A program made the translations under genes and the position numbers. Below the pieces are notes generated by a model, which worked only from the letters and a program-made list of their open reading frames with translations, was not told the origin of the DNA and did no database searches. From contig NC_066333.1 of the NCBI RefSeq assembly GCF_022539315.1, forward strand, positions 5,155,501 through 5,219,500: 64,000 nt of DNA, read 5' to 3'. Positions 11,041 to 23,999 of this stretch are shown in pieces. Numbering within the stretch: the stretch's first letter is position 1; each line of letters starts with the position of its first letter. The DNA comes from Serinus canaria. Lineage: Eukaryota > Chordata > Aves > Passeriformes > Fringillidae.

Positions 11041-11046
11041 GAGCAT
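11041..11046. repeat. target-site duplication, right copy
   Basis: GAGCAT directly after the LTR end matches 10686-10691. Confidence 0.85.
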
Positions 11047-11539
11047 GAACGTGCCTCCCGTGCCCTGGGTGTGCTCAGGCACCCAGAGCTTGACTCTCCA
11101 TCACTGGGGGATTCCCTGAGCTTAGAGGTGCCCAAAGCACATCAGAGTCCTACACCTCCTACATGTTCCAGACTCTCCCCAAAACTCAGTTTTCAGCTTT
11201 TTTCCCCAGGCTCAATTTCCCTGGCCTTGCTGTTTGGGAAAGGCAGCAGCTCTCCATCCTTTTTGATGTGACAGAGGCAGCCTGAGCGTGGATGGGGCAC
11301 AGCTGGGACCTGTCAGGGTGTGAGAGGTTGGCAGGAGGCAAAGAAGGAAAGATTCAAGGGCTGGCACTGCCTGCTTCCACCCCAGGAGGAGAAGGAGCTC
11401 CTCCACACACAGCACATCCCGTCACCCCAACACTGACTTGCCCAGACCAGTCAGTGGCCTCTGTACAGCAATTAAACTTTGCTGGAATGGTAAAGTCAGT
11501 CTCTATAAATCCAGATCCAAACTGAGTATTTTTTATGAT
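11047..11539. other. unique noncoding sequence
   Basis: Moderately GC-rich DNA with short open frames on both strands. Nothing recognisable. Confidence 0.5.
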
Positions 11540-11900
11540 GGAGGCCACAGCTTAACATAATTAACTGTGACTTACACGCTGGTTACTCTGGTGTGATGTC
11601 AGCTTCTCCACACTGTTTATTTTAATTAAAGCAGAAATTGTAGGTCTTGAGTGCTGGTAATTACAGCCCGTGGACTCAATTTGCCAAAGCCCCTAATTAA
11701 CCTGTTATGTGTCTACCTGACTTGAGGTGTTAGTTGAAACATGACTGGTGCAGTGGCATTATGTTGTCTGCAGTGATGGAAATACAGTAGGAAGACATGA
11801 CAGGCTCTGTGATGGAGGATCCATATTTTAAGCTATTCTGCATGACATTCCTTTCACTTTTATGTAGATTACCAGTTTCCTACATGAGACTTTGTAAGTG
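11540..11900. promoter_or_regulatory. candidate enhancer with four TAATTA cores
   Basis: TAATTA, the palindromic homeodomain core, occurs at 11558-11563, 11623-11628, 11658-11663 and 11694-11699, which is four times in 142 bp. The block is repeat-free and has the texture of a conserved vertebrate noncoding element. Homeodomain binding is established for this core. Enhancer activity here is inference. Confidence 0.4.
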
Positions 11901-14269
11901 ATAGACTAGCTGAGAAAATGGATTTGATGAGGAGTAGCCCTTTTCCAGAATAATTGTCTCCTGTAAATGCTCAGGAGGGTTTGTAAATCTGGTACTTTTG
12001 TGGTAGCAGATTGCAGCAGGACAGGGTGTGCTCCTATTAGGACGTCTTTCCCTCTGGAGGAAGGCTGGTCATCTTTCACCTTAATGCTTACAAACACTTC
12101 TGCCTGTCCTTGTCAGCTCCCTCTGCCTCAAGACACTTTAAAATGAGAGTACTTCTCTTCCCAGTTCAGCCACAAACTCCTGTCATTCCAAACCCTCTAA
12201 TTTCCCATCTCGTGCCTCTTGTCATGTTCATGGTATTCATGCCCCCATAAAGGCTTTTTCCCTTGTTCCCATATCTCCATAGTTATTTTAATTTCTCCTT
12301 TCTAGACCTGTGTGGACCAGCCAGATGTTTCACCACCAGTGCAGGAGGGAGTCCTGCCATTGCCCACAGTGGCCAGGATCAGAGAGAGAGACACACTCCT
12401 TGGTTTCTTCTGAACCCAAAAACCACAGCTGTCCAAAGGCTTGGAGCTGCACTGACTACAAAGAGCATTCATTTACTCTGTTAGACAAATGCTTCCAAGT
12501 GGAGAGGCTTTGCACAGATCAGTCTCTACACAACTGGAACCTGTGGTTTTGGAGCAAAATACACAACAGGTACAAATTAGGTAGCTCTCTGCTTAGATTT
12601 ACAATTTAATTGGTTTTTTTCTCATAAATTTTCTCTCCTTACTAATTTCTGTCCTTCTCATGCAGTGATTTTGCAGTAAACCTGCACCTGAGTGGTTATT
12701 GCAACAATGCAAAAATATGTGAAAGACTAATACCTAACAGTTTCTTGTTGGCCTACATGTACCCATCCATCTTCAGAAGTCTTTGGTTTGGGGTGAAAAG
12801 TGTCCTCTATTCTTGAACTGCTAAAAGAAAGCAGTCTTTTAAATACAAATGTGAGCCATGGTGCTGTCTTTTAATTGGATGATGAAAAAAAAAATGCAAG
12901 AATTTAATTTATGGGCCATATATTTGAAAAGAGAAGATACACTAGGTCCAGTTTATACTAGAGAAATAAAGGTGTGAAATTCCATAGGCTGTTCTTCCCT
13001 TCAGTTTTTAACCATTTTAAGCACTTTGTTTGGTACAGATTTCCCATGCATTTTGTGGGGAGAGTGAGTGTATTCCATGTAACCTGTCATCATTCAAAGC
13101 TGTATTAGTTCATTAGTCCATGAGAGGAGAGCTGGGGGAAGGAGAGGGGGGTGGAGGGAAAGGTGCACTGTGTGTGCACGATACATGTTAGCCAACATCC
13201 CACAACACATTAATCTTCACCGGTGAGGAGAGACAGGCCAGCTCCTTGGGGCTCCACCACGGTAACCCTCTCCTCCTCATTCATGAAGATAAATGCCCTT
13301 GGAGTGATCAGCCATCATGTTCTCTTTATGCATGTGCCAGATGTTGCTCTGTGAGTCAGCCAGGGAGAAACCCTCTCCACGGCGAGCAAACAGGAGCCAG
13401 CAGCAGCAGCCTCCCCACAGGTGTGCCTTCCACCCGTCTGTCCATCCTCCTCCATCCCTGTGCTCCTGTGCCATGAGCTGGCAGGTCATCCATCCTCACC
13501 TGCTGGGTGGAGCCAGGCTGGGGGAGCCCCATTGCCATGGAGATCGCTGCTGCTGCTTCCCCATAAGGTGTAAATGACAGGGTTTTCCTAAATCCATTGC
13601 CCAGGAGCATCTCACGCAAGGCTGATGAGGAAACAGTGAAGAATAAAATGGGTGTGGAGTTTTCTGGGGCTTGAGGAACAAGCTGTGACAGTGCATTGCC
13701 TGGCACGGTCTTGTGCTTGCTTTCCCTCTTCCTCCCTTCCAGAGGTTGGACTCTGCTGACCTCAGATAACCCAGCCAAGTGCCTGGTGCCACATTATCCA
13801 CACTACCTCTGGAAGATGCCAAGCAGAGGTTTTCCAGTCTGTGAGGCTGTTCAGAGGCAGGGGCTGCTTTGGAGCGCACTTACACTGATTTCCCCTGCCC
13901 TCTTTCTCTCCTTGTCATCCCCATGGCCTCAGTTCCCATTACTTTGACACAGCAGTGGCCAAAGCAGGGAAGCAAATCCTGTGGATGGAGTCCCAGAGCC
14001 GGCTGTGAGGCTGGACTACCCCAGCTCCTGCAAGTCTGAACAGAACCTGATCCGTGCCTCCTATCGGTCACTGCCTCCTCCCACCCTGAGACTCTGAATT
14101 CCCAGCAAGGGCAGCCTAATCCAAGATAAAACATAGAATTAAAGAGAGATTAAGTTTGTTTCAACAGCAAACTCCAAACTGTTGGTAATAGGCATGAGTC
14201 TTCTTGTACAGAAGAAGTGGAATCTCTTTTCCTTTGGAAGACAGCAGCCAAGTTCCCATCCAGGCCCTC
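11901..14269. other. unique noncoding sequence
   Basis: AT-rich 12150-13100, then a more GC-rich stretch 13220-14100 with several overlapping open frames on both strands (for example 13356-13778 minus and 13496-13879 minus) and no recognisable product. A 10-bp palindrome, TCACCGGTGA, lies near 13218. No repeat was recognised. Confidence 0.5.
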
Positions 14270-14560
14270 CAGAATCTTGGCGTGTATCATTTCATATATT
14301 AGAAATTATTCTAGGTAATTATACTGCTGTTGAATTAAGGGAGAGACAGAAATCGTAACACTAAGTATTTTTATTTTTATTATCACTGACAGTTGCAAGG
14401 TTCTCACTAGAATGGGAAGCTCAGACTACCTTAAATTTATATAAATAAAAGAAAGACCCACGGGATCTCGGCATTTTTTTATGTCCTGAAGAAATACCCA
14501 GGAAACACAATTAGCAGAATGCAGTTGGATCATTTATAACAGAAAACCCAGCAGATTCAT
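14270..14560. other. candidate conserved noncoding element
   Basis: AT-rich, repeat-free block with GGTAATTATACTG (TAATTA core at 14316-14321), ATTTTTATTTTTATTATCACTGAC and ACACAATTAGCAGAATGC. Texture suggests a regulatory element; conservation is not measured. Confidence 0.25.
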
Positions 14561-15939
14561 TAAAGCAGCCAGTTGCAGCTGTTGGCAGCACACAGGGTTA
14601 ACTGAAGGCTTTCTCCTGCAGTGCTGTGGGACACACAGGATGGTGTGTTAATCTTCCCAGGATATGCAAGGAAATTGCTGGGCAGGTCTTCATGAACTGG
14701 ATCAATCAGAGGGCAGCCTGGGAGCTGGCTGCTCCATTTGGCTGCTGTTCAGAAGCACACATGCCAGGGAGGGATAGCTCCATCCTGAGCTGCTGTGTAT
14801 CAGTGCATCAGCTTGTAGACATGTGCTAGACAGCTTGAGGAGGAGACTGCCATGAATCAGCCATGTGAAAGGGCTTGTGTTTTCTAAACAGGAGCAAACT
14901 GCTCCAGGCTCAGATTTAGGACTCTGGTTCAGAAGACCAGAAATATGTATTCTTCACATTTATCTCTGAGCCCCACTGTTTTCCCACAGATCTCCCCACC
15001 TGCATGTGCAAGTGCCCAGGCTGGTACCTCCTCCTGGTTGGGCAACTGGGTCAGTAACACCATTGCCCAACCACAGAGCTCCACTGCACTCTGGCATAGA
15101 CCAGTATGAGCTCTGGGATCCCTGCAGTCAGGAGGCTCAAACACCTCTAGGTTACAGGTCAAGAGTCAAGACATCTGGACATTTAGGCTGCAAGTTCATG
15201 GCAGCAGGGACCGTTGCTTTGTTCTGTGTTTGGATGTTGTCCTGCCCATGGGGCCATGGCTCCAGGTTAGGGCCCTGCAATGCCACACTAATACAGTGAA
15301 ATTAAATAATAAATTAGCAGCAATAGCCATAGTAATTAGCACTTGCTTTGACTTGTTGCCACGGACCCACCAGCCACAAACATTAGTCAGGGTTTGTGAT
15401 CGTGTCTTCCAAACTGCAACTGCTTGCAAAACACCTACAGTCTCTTCACACATGGAAAAGGGGGAACAAGTCAGAAGAACAGTTGTCTGCAACAGATCTC
15501 ATCACCCAGATCCTTCTGGGTTGGCAGTGTTTTCCTCTAGCTGTAAAAAGCCTCTCCCCACTCAGGTTCCATCAGGTGCCTGAGTACTGATCTCTGCCAG
15601 GTAAGGTCCTACACTGCATCTCCTGTGGGGAAGAAAATGAGGGATGATGCTCAGCTGGATTTCTTCTGTCTGTCATTGAGTATCAGTCACAGCATGAGTT
15701 AAAATAGGGGCAAAATAGGATAAATGAAAGGGAGTGATTGAGAAGATGTGGGCGATGTGACAGACAAGCAAGCTCCTTGCATGTTGATGAGAACGGCATT
15801 ATCCAGGCAATGGTTGATTTCTTTTTGTCTTGTTTAAAGGGGCAGCATCTTTGAGAAGCCTGGATTTCTTAAAGGATAATAGTTATATTGCAGAAAAATC
15901 CCATGTCTTCCCAGCTAATCAATTCTACATTCATTTAGC
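14561..15939. other. unique noncoding sequence
   Basis: Mixed DNA with short chance open frames (for example 15196-15583 on both strands). Nothing recognisable. Confidence 0.5.
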
Positions 15940-15969
15940 CAAAAAAAAAAAAAAAAAGAAAAAGAAAAA
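15940..15969. repeat. poly(A)-rich tract
   Basis: A run of about 17 A followed by AAAG-type units. No target duplication or retroposed body was recognised on either side, so it is called a simple repeat. Confidence 0.8.
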
Positions 15970-18229
15970 TACAAGGCAAATTAAAAAAACAATTTCAAAA
16001 GAAAACCAGTATGGGACAGGAAACCTTCATAGGAGTTGCCAGCCAAACACACAAAAAATGGGTCTGTGAAAATGGGAACCTGTTGTGAAACAAGCTGATA
16101 TTTCAGTGAGGTTTTAACAATTCACAGCATCACAAAAATGGAAAGTCTGCCAGCACTCAAGAAGAACATGTGAGAAAGGCTCTTGCAGCCTCTGTGTTCA
16201 TCTTTCATCAGAGGTGCTTGCTAACGCCATCACACCGTTCTGCTTTTACAGCCCATGCTTTGTACACATGCATTATTCCCAGGCATTTACTGCAGCCCTG
16301 CAATTTGGGGAAGTACAGAACATGGAGATCTATAGAAGGAAAATGCGTAGATGGATTTGAAAGCAATCCTTGCTGAAGGAGCCTTAAGGCCTAGGTGTGT
16401 TTAAAACCTTGACAAAGTTACAGAAAGATGAAAGAGAAGGCACAGGAAAACATATAATTAAAGCAGCGTGATGTTACTGTGCACTTATAAACTCAGAATG
16501 AATGTGGAGAGTTTTATCACAGGAGGTGCAGCTCTGCTGTCACCAGCTTTCCCATACAGAGGTCATTCAGGCACAGAAAGGCCAAAAAGAGACATCAAAA
16601 CTGCTCCTAAACAGGGCACGAGTCGAAGAGGAGCCCCATCAAAGGTAGTTTGGAAAGAGCAACAATAATGAGCAATTTGGTTATGAAACAGAAAACTCTA
16701 GAGGCAGTTTAAGGAAGGCAGTCCAGGTCAAAGTTGTTGTGATGGGAAAGAACTTTTAAATTGTTCCAGGTTTAAGGGGACCCAATGTTCCTTCTGATAG
16801 AGGAATCAGTTCCAGCTGGAGATGGGCCAGTTTAGGATCTATGAAGAGATACCAACTGAAATTCCAAGGGAGGATAGGAACTGGTAGGTAGGATTAGACT
16901 TCTCATGCATTTTATCTCTGATCTTGACAGTGAGAGCAACCCAAACCAGATAACTGTGATGTAGATAGAAGCAGCCATCCCACAAGCATTTAGGGGCAAT
17001 TCCTTGATTCAGGGTTCCAGTGTGATTTGTAGTAACAATCAGTGAGAGAGAACAGCATGAATCAGGGTGATGTTCACAAAGTCATGGTGTTAAACACAGT
17101 TACTGCTGTTACCAGAGTGAGGATCTGCTCTGTAGCATGTTGGAAGGAGCCCAGTGCATATCACAAGCTGTCCTATACTCCACTGGTACTACAGGGAGTT
17201 AATTCTCTCATAAGCCAGGAGCAGCAGTGAGGCAGCACAGTGCCCATAAGGAGGGAAAGTGAAAATAGTGTTGAAATAGTGTTTCAGTGAGACAAGCTGC
17301 AGCTCTCTGCACCTCACACTCCTGCAGTCAGCCAGTCCAGTCCCCTGCTGGCATCTCGTAGACCTGTGCCAACTTCATTTATGCCCTCCAAACTCACCAT
17401 TTGAAGGTCCTGCACAGATCTCTGCAGCTGTGTTATCCTTCTGCATGAGTTAGAGGAGGTTCCATAACCCAGGGAAACACCCAACCTCTCACCAAAACCT
17501 TCACCCCACTGCCCCACTGTCCCAGAAGCTGGTGGAAGTGAACTGCTTTCATCAGCTTTTAGCTCTCCCAGTGTCAGTGTCTGACCCAAAATGATACTCT
17601 GGGTAGCTCTCTATCCTACCACAGGTATTTCACAAATACTTGTCATGGCCTCAGTTTCCCCTCTCTGAAATGACATCTTTGAGATATTCAGGAATTACCA
17701 GTTTTCCCATTGCCATTGGGAACAATATGGTTTCTGTGTTCCTTACTGGAGCACACGAAAGTGATTTCATGGGATCTTCTACTTACCATGGCCAGAGGGG
17801 CTCACACATGACAAAATGATATCTGCAAGAAATAAAATAACAGGGCAAGGGAGTGGAGGGAAAGCTGAGACCATGGGCTGGTGATCCAGCTTGCTGGAGC
17901 CACAACAGAGGACAACAGCAGGGCCAGGAACCAGGACCTCAGCCTTGCCAGGGCCAAGCCATCCTTTCAGCACTGATCTCTCTTTTGTGTCCACACCAAC
18001 AATCTCATTCATGCCCTAAATTAAGCAGGAGATTTCCTGTGTCTGCAGAGATACCAACAGCATCTTTTGGCTGGGTGGGGTCCCAGGTATTCTCTTGTCT
18101 CAGGTGCCATCCAGAACCATCAAGGATAGGAATGATCCTGCTGCTGAGTGGCCTCAGCTGTCATCAGCGATGCGATGACTGTTCCTTGTGTGAGCAGGTT
18201 AGAGCTAAGGGAAGACGAGGTGTGAGGGC
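15970..18229. other. unique noncoding sequence
   Basis: Mixed composition, no recognisable gene, repeat or RNA. Frames such as 17314-17589 minus and 17853-18320 plus show no domain or splice context. Confidence 0.5.
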
Positions 18230-18560
18230 TGTGTTTATTTCACTGTATTTTAATGAAGAAACTGGAGCTGCTGTCAGCATTACCCGTGGGTGCATCAGCC
18301 ACAAATCAACACTTAAATAAATGAACTAAATGACGTGATGTCAACTCCATATTCACAGCAAAGTACTTGGTCGAAGCACAGACTGAGCACTTTGTAATGT
18401 TCTGCCTATCCCCAAAATAACCCTTCGGGTAAAAGCCTGAACTAATTAACGAGTAGGCGTCCTGTTCTGAAAGGCAAAGAACTCAGGGGACACAAATGTT
18501 AACACTGAGTATCACCGAAACTAATCAACACTAGAAACGTCTACAAAAATCTAAATCTGG
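18230..18560. other. candidate conserved element with retained CpG
   Basis: AT-rich DNA that nevertheless keeps scattered CpGs, including TGACGTGATG at 18331-18340 (a half-CRE), CTTCGGG, a TAATTAACGAG string (TAATTA at 18443-18448), GGCGTC, ACCGAAAC and AACGTC. Preserved CpG in AT-rich unique DNA is a mark of constraint or hypomethylation. Function is inferred. Confidence 0.35.
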
Positions 18561-21500
18561 TCTTTCTCATCCTCACCTCACACCAGCCAGAGCTGCCAAC
18601 AGCAGAGAAATCTCAGCTGCTCCCCTGGGGTGCCCAGTCCCCCTGTGCCCCAAGGGAATATTGGTGGGAGCCATCAGCAGGAGGGTTTGGCTGGTGCCAG
18701 CCCCAAAGGTGGAGCAGGGAGAGGAGAGAGGCAGGTGAGCCAGGAGTTCCCAGCTCTGAGAAGTGAGAGCTGGTGCCAGCCCAGGTGACTCAGGCCCTAA
18801 CGCAGGTGCCTGTGACAGAGGCTGCTGGCCCTTCCCATCCCTGAGCCCTTTCCTGGGATGCTGCTCTGGGTCAGTCCCTCGAGCAGTGCTGAGCTCTTTG
18901 TCCCCAGCTCCAGGGGGGATTGCTGGGCCACTTTGCTGCACTGGTCACTGAGGACAGGCCCTGCTGTTTGTCTGGGAGGGCAGTTCCCTCCAGACCTCTC
19001 CCATATCACACCCTTGCATTGCCTCCTGGACATGCAGGGGAGGTACAACACCTCTTACTGCTCTTCTGGCCTTTTGCCCCACAGAGCACCAACATTTCCA
19101 TATGAAGCCATTTGCTGCTGCACTGGCAGTTTTTTGCTGAGTGGTAGCAAACTTTGTCTAAAAATAATATTAATTTACCCTCTTTGGCCCTCAGTTTAAC
19201 CACTCAAATATACAACTTTAAGGAGGTGGCAGCTGCTTTGATCTGCTCCAGTGAAGGTGGATAGAAAGTTTGAAGCTTGCTGGAAGGCAGCTGTTTTTCT
19301 GCTGTGGCCTTCTGGGAAGATCTTGTGGGTAAGGGAAGGATTAAAGCCCAGGTGACGCCTCTCAGGACCTTAATTAGTAGAGGGAAACACCTTGATAGCT
19401 GCATTCTGGGACTGTCTCAGGCAGTTATACCACCTCTGGGGCCCACACTGCTCCTGCACAGTCATCAGAGCAGCTCCCCTGGGTGCAGGGAAAACTGAGA
19501 AGGAGTGACAAAAAGCTGAAAAACACAGGAGCCTTCAACTGCATCTACATTTTGGAGGGAGCCTGATGAATTTACACAGTCCCTCTGGCTTTTATAGTCT
19601 CTGTCCAAGGAAGATCCCCTTCCTGTAGGAACTCCACAGAGTTTGGGTGCTGCTCTGCTGGCTGTAATTAAGTGCTCCTTGGCTAAATGGTTTTGTTCAG
19701 TTTATATGTGATACTTTCCTGGAAGGCTATTAAATGCATGCTGTTTTCCTAAGATAGAGGCTTTTGAAGCTATTCCAGGCTTTCATATAAAGATTCTTTT
19801 AGTCAGTTGCAGTAAATAGGAGGATGAATGCTTTTCTGTGAGTGCCATATGAGGCCATCAGAGGCAGATGGAGAGCTCTCAGCACAGCTGTTTTTGTATT
19901 TGGTGACTGGACTGGTTCCCCTTACAGAGATTCTGCAGAAGTCCAATGGATTTCACTAGAGACTTGTGCAAAGCTGTCCTGGTATCACAAACCCTGGTGC
20001 AGGCAATCAGGGACTTTCCATCAGTCCGTATGACACGAGAAATGCTATTTTGAGACACCTCCTCTTCCTCTTACCCAAGTTGTCTCAAGGTTTTGAGTGC
20101 TCTCTGTTCAGAGCAGGTCAGAGCCCTTTTTCCCAGTCAGACACAATGTTCACTTGTGCAAACCCACAGGAAGAGGAAGACTGCTCTGGAGCCCTGCAGC
20201 ATGAAGGAGACCCCAAAGCATCCATGAGGACCAGTATGGATAGATTGGTCTGCCCACAGGTGTCTTCTGTTGAAGTCTTCCTCAGATCTTGCCTTGCTTT
20301 CAGCTTTGCAGCTTGGGCAAGCATCAGTCAGCACCTCAGCAGTGCCAAAGTCAAGACAGAGAGCAAATGGATCAGGCTGCTGCACTTGCTCTTCTATTGA
20401 CTCTTTAATCCCTGAAACTAGCAACTAAATTAGCTAAGGCAAGGGCTGGAGTAGTCAGTTACTTACTGCAAGAAAACCATCCAGGTTCACTTATTTCTTA
20501 GGAAGGAGCTTCAAGCTCTCTTGCATATTAGAGATGGAGGGAGCAGATTTCAGAGGAACTTGCCCAGCTCTTTTGATCCCTCTATGCCACAAAACCATCG
20601 TGAGTTCAAATCATGACATGCAGGCTGCAAACAGTGATGGGTTCTGGGGACTGAGAAGGAATCTGAAATTGGATCCTGGCTTGAAGTAGGCATGTGACCA
20701 ATCTCCAAGCATCCCCAAATTCTGATGTGGAAAGAGCTGGTTCCGAATGCTACACATAGTCCCCAGTTCTATTAAGGTCCAAAGTGATTTTTATATTTCT
20801 TTTCTCTGAATACCATCTCATATATAGCCCACATACCCCTCACATAGGGACGCTTTAAAATGAGGATCAAGTTCTCCTCTGTCACAGAGCATTGAGGAGA
20901 GATTCAAAAACTCAGGAGGAGCCTATTAAATGTTTTAGGGCAGGTTGCCAGTTCTTTTGCCAGCACACAGACTACTACAAATTCTTACACGCACATACAT
21001 AGTTCAGACTCGCCCTGCACAGTGACACCAACCGCATTTAATTCCCATGCATACCATCCCTCCTTGCCAGCCTCCTCTCTGAGCTTTTTTCCTTGTTCTC
21101 CACAAACACAATTCTAAATTCAGTCCCTGAGTTTCCATTTAGGATGAGCAAAACAGAGCTTTAAACTCTGAAGCTCTTTTAACCCATTTGCTCCTGGATC
21201 AAAGAGCTTCCCAGTTTTGTTCCAACAACTCAGGAAACTTTCCCCCACTGAAATCATGGTAAGAAAAAAATAAAAAAAAAGGAGGTCTAAGAAGAAATTA
21301 GTTTTAGTAAGGTGGAGCATGGAGCAGTTTTCTTTCTCTGGTGTGGTTTTACTTGCAGAAATGTGAGTTAAAGGAATGATGGTGAATACAATCTTAGGAC
21401 TGATCTGAGTCTTCTATGAATATTCCTTTGTGGAGCACACTCCAGTGTATTCTGGTCTGGACTTGTGGCTGGGAGTTCAAGGTCACATTAAAGAGGCTGA

Positions 21501-22229
21501 CAGGGCAGCTCAGATCCTGCAGCACCTGCTCATGCCTTGGCTCTGATCCTTTTTCAGCAAAACAAAACTCACATTAATAACTATAAAAAAACAAGCTCCT
21601 GACATGCCAACCAAGCTCCTGACATGCTGTGAGGTTTCAGTTTGATTTTTTTTTTTTTCTTATGAAGAGTGAAGCATTAGCTGGGGCACGGGGTAGGTGC
21701 ATCATTCAGCACTGATGGAGTTAATTGTGATCCCTTTTCCTATGGCCATCCAGTGCTGCATTGTCCATGATCACAGCACTGTGTTAAATGTGCTGCTCTT
21801 CCTGGAGCCATAATGTGAAATACTCAGGGCTGTACTAACAAAGACCTTACACTTCGTTTTGTGTGTGAAAACATGGAGCTTTTCCATGGGCAGTTCCTGG
21901 CCCCTCATGGCATCATGGAGCAGCCTGTGCTTTTACAGTTCACTGAAAGCTGCCTCAGCAGATCCACCTGAAATATCTGTTTTCCAGGATTTAAAATTTT
22001 GCTGAGAAAAAAAAAAAATCAATGGGCTGAAACCTCTCATTTGAAGATCCATCCAATGAGTATATTGCTCCAGATTTTGTCATCTTTACAGGGTGAATTT
22101 CCATTTCCTTGCAAATGAGACTGGTAAGAATCACCAAAAGAAAGAGTGAAAAAATCTGAGTATTAACTTCAGAGGAGGCATGTTTTAAATTGAGCAATGA
22201 GCACCTTGCGTATACAGTCATGAAATACC
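18561..22229. other. unique noncoding sequence
   Basis: GC-richer 18560-19080, otherwise AT-rich. T- and A-runs occur near 21645-21658 and 22005-22018. A 16-bp direct duplication is annotated separately. No gene or interspersed repeat was recognised. Confidence 0.5.
21592..21627. repeat. short tandem duplication, 20-bp period
   Basis: CAAGCTCCTGACATGC occurs at 21592-21607 and again at 21612-21627, separated by CAAC. It is a two-copy local duplication. Confidence 0.8.
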
Positions 22230-22380
22230 TATTTCCCCAACAAGGAATTAGTTATTGATAAATCCACAGTGTGATGTAGCAACAACTTCCAATGTTCTGT
22301 AAGATAAGAGTTATCATTGAATCAGCCAGGAGAATGAGATGAAATGCATGCTACATAATAAGCGTTATTCTTGTGGGGGT
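22230..22380. other. candidate conserved element with paired GATA sites
   Basis: A repeat-free AT-rich block carrying AGATAA (22302-22307) and TTATCA (22311-22316) in inverted arrangement with close spacing, plus GATAAATCC upstream and ATGCATGC downstream. Regulatory role is inferred. Confidence 0.28.
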
Positions 22381-22779
22381 GCCAGCTCCAACCCAGCAAT
22401 TCCAAATTGAAGCTTGCTGATGGTTTTCATCACTGAGCTGCTCTGAGCTCTGAGCTTTGTGCTCTGGCCCACTGTTGCCTGGTGGCTGTGTAATCATGGG
22501 GTTCCTGCTCTCTGCAGAGGCAAAGAGAGGGTTTCAGTCACAGTCTGCACCAGCCTGGCCTCTCCCTCCCCACCCTGCCTCCCTGGGTGGTTTTGCTTTT
22601 TGCTCCTGCTCCTTCAGCCTCTGCTCCCACCAGTGCTGCCCCTCATCCTCCCAGAGGTTTGGAGAACTTGCAGAGTGGATCTTAAGTGGATGTGTAGCAT
22701 TGACTGACAAACTGAGGATTTCATGGCATTATTTGATCTTTTGATGCAAGTCCTTTAAAGAAATGATCCACCAACATGA

Positions 22780-22990
22780 TCCATTTTAATATTTTTTGCC
22801 CAATTCACTAATTAAATTACTTTATTGTAAGTACTGCATGTTTTATAAGGAAATTACTTCTGTCTCATGGCAAGAAATTGTCTCAAACATCTCCTTGCCT
22901 GCCCGTGTTTTGGGTTGCTGCAATGACCTTAATGCATATGTTTCACTGAGCCTCCAAAAGTGCTGCTTGGCAAAATGTGAGATACCTGGG
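22780..22990. other. candidate conserved noncoding element
   Basis: AT-rich, complex sequence with a TAATTA core at 22809-22814 and a TTAATGCATATG string near 22930. GTAAGT occurs near 22827 but is not attached to a plausible exon. Confidence 0.22.
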
Positions 22991-23999
22991 CTCAGACCAA
23001 CATAAGGTACATGGAAAACTGAACATTTTGCTGCACAAATGCAGAACATCTAGAGCATTGCAGGTTTACACCTGTGCAATTACTTTGATGTAGTCATGCT
23101 GGAGAGAAAAAAAACTCAATGTAGAGGAAGATTTCAGCTGACAGAGAAAATAAAAACACAGCTTGTGGTTGTGTGAACTGATCTGTGATAAAAATGTTTG
23201 CATAAAATTACATGCAAATCACTGGGAAGTACAAACATACCCACAAGAAAGTCTGTTCCACTCAGGACCAGAAGCAGAAGTGCTGGAAATATAGGAAGCA
23301 AACTTGACCTAAAGGAAGTTACAGGGTGAGAGTATCTTTCAGCCAAAATCAGTGATAAAGCACTCAGATACCTCTCTGGGAAGGAGACCCCCCTCCTTGG
23401 TTTGGCAAGTGAACAGTTCCTATCTAGCTCAGAAAATATTAGGTAGGCACCCAAATTTTTTTACAGAATTTAAACGTAATTGAAACCTGTAGAAGTGCAT
23501 GTCATGGTGAGCAATTTCTGGGACCTTGTCTGCCTATTTGGAGGTGGAGTTTGGGATGGGCATTCAAGATACAGCAGAGGAGGCATCCCAGCCATGTGTC
23601 CCATTCACTTTGTCAAGCCATGATTATTCTGGGTCTCAGAAATCATAATTCTCTTGGGGAATGAGGACTGCCCAGCCAACATGACCATAAACTCCAGGTC
23701 AGTGCTCACCTACTGAAGAGAGTTGCTCATGTTGCTCATGTTTGAGACTCTTGACTATTTCTTGAAGGAGACTTTGCCTCATATTTTGTCTGCAGGTGGC
23801 TTCCCCAGTAGGGTGAAGGTGGATCTTGGCTGCTTGTGTGCTAAACTCTCTGACTGAGCCACCAGAATGCAACCAGGATTTTCCTGAGGCAGTATAATAC
23901 ATGGACATGCATCTTTTTAGGGGTCTAATTGGGCAAAGATGTGCATATGTATAGGTAAGTATGTGTAAATTTAAAAAAATTTGGTTTCACCCTAATTTT
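22991..23999. other. unique noncoding sequence
   Basis: No recognisable features. AGGTAAGTA near 23954-23962 is a perfect donor-like word about 35 bp after a TTTTTAG word, but no coding exon is supported. Confidence 0.5.

Noticed and set aside
15940..15969. Poly(A) tract as the tail of a processed pseudogene
   Set aside because: No gene-like body precedes it and no flanking target duplication was seen.
20590..20640. GAGTTCAAATC resembling a tRNA/SINE B box
   Set aside because: No matching A box or cloverleaf could be found upstream.
23916..23962. TTTTTAG followed about 35 bp later by AGGTAAGTA, resembling a micro-exon
   Set aside because: Splice-like words of this quality occur by chance in 64 kb, and no flanking exons are visible.
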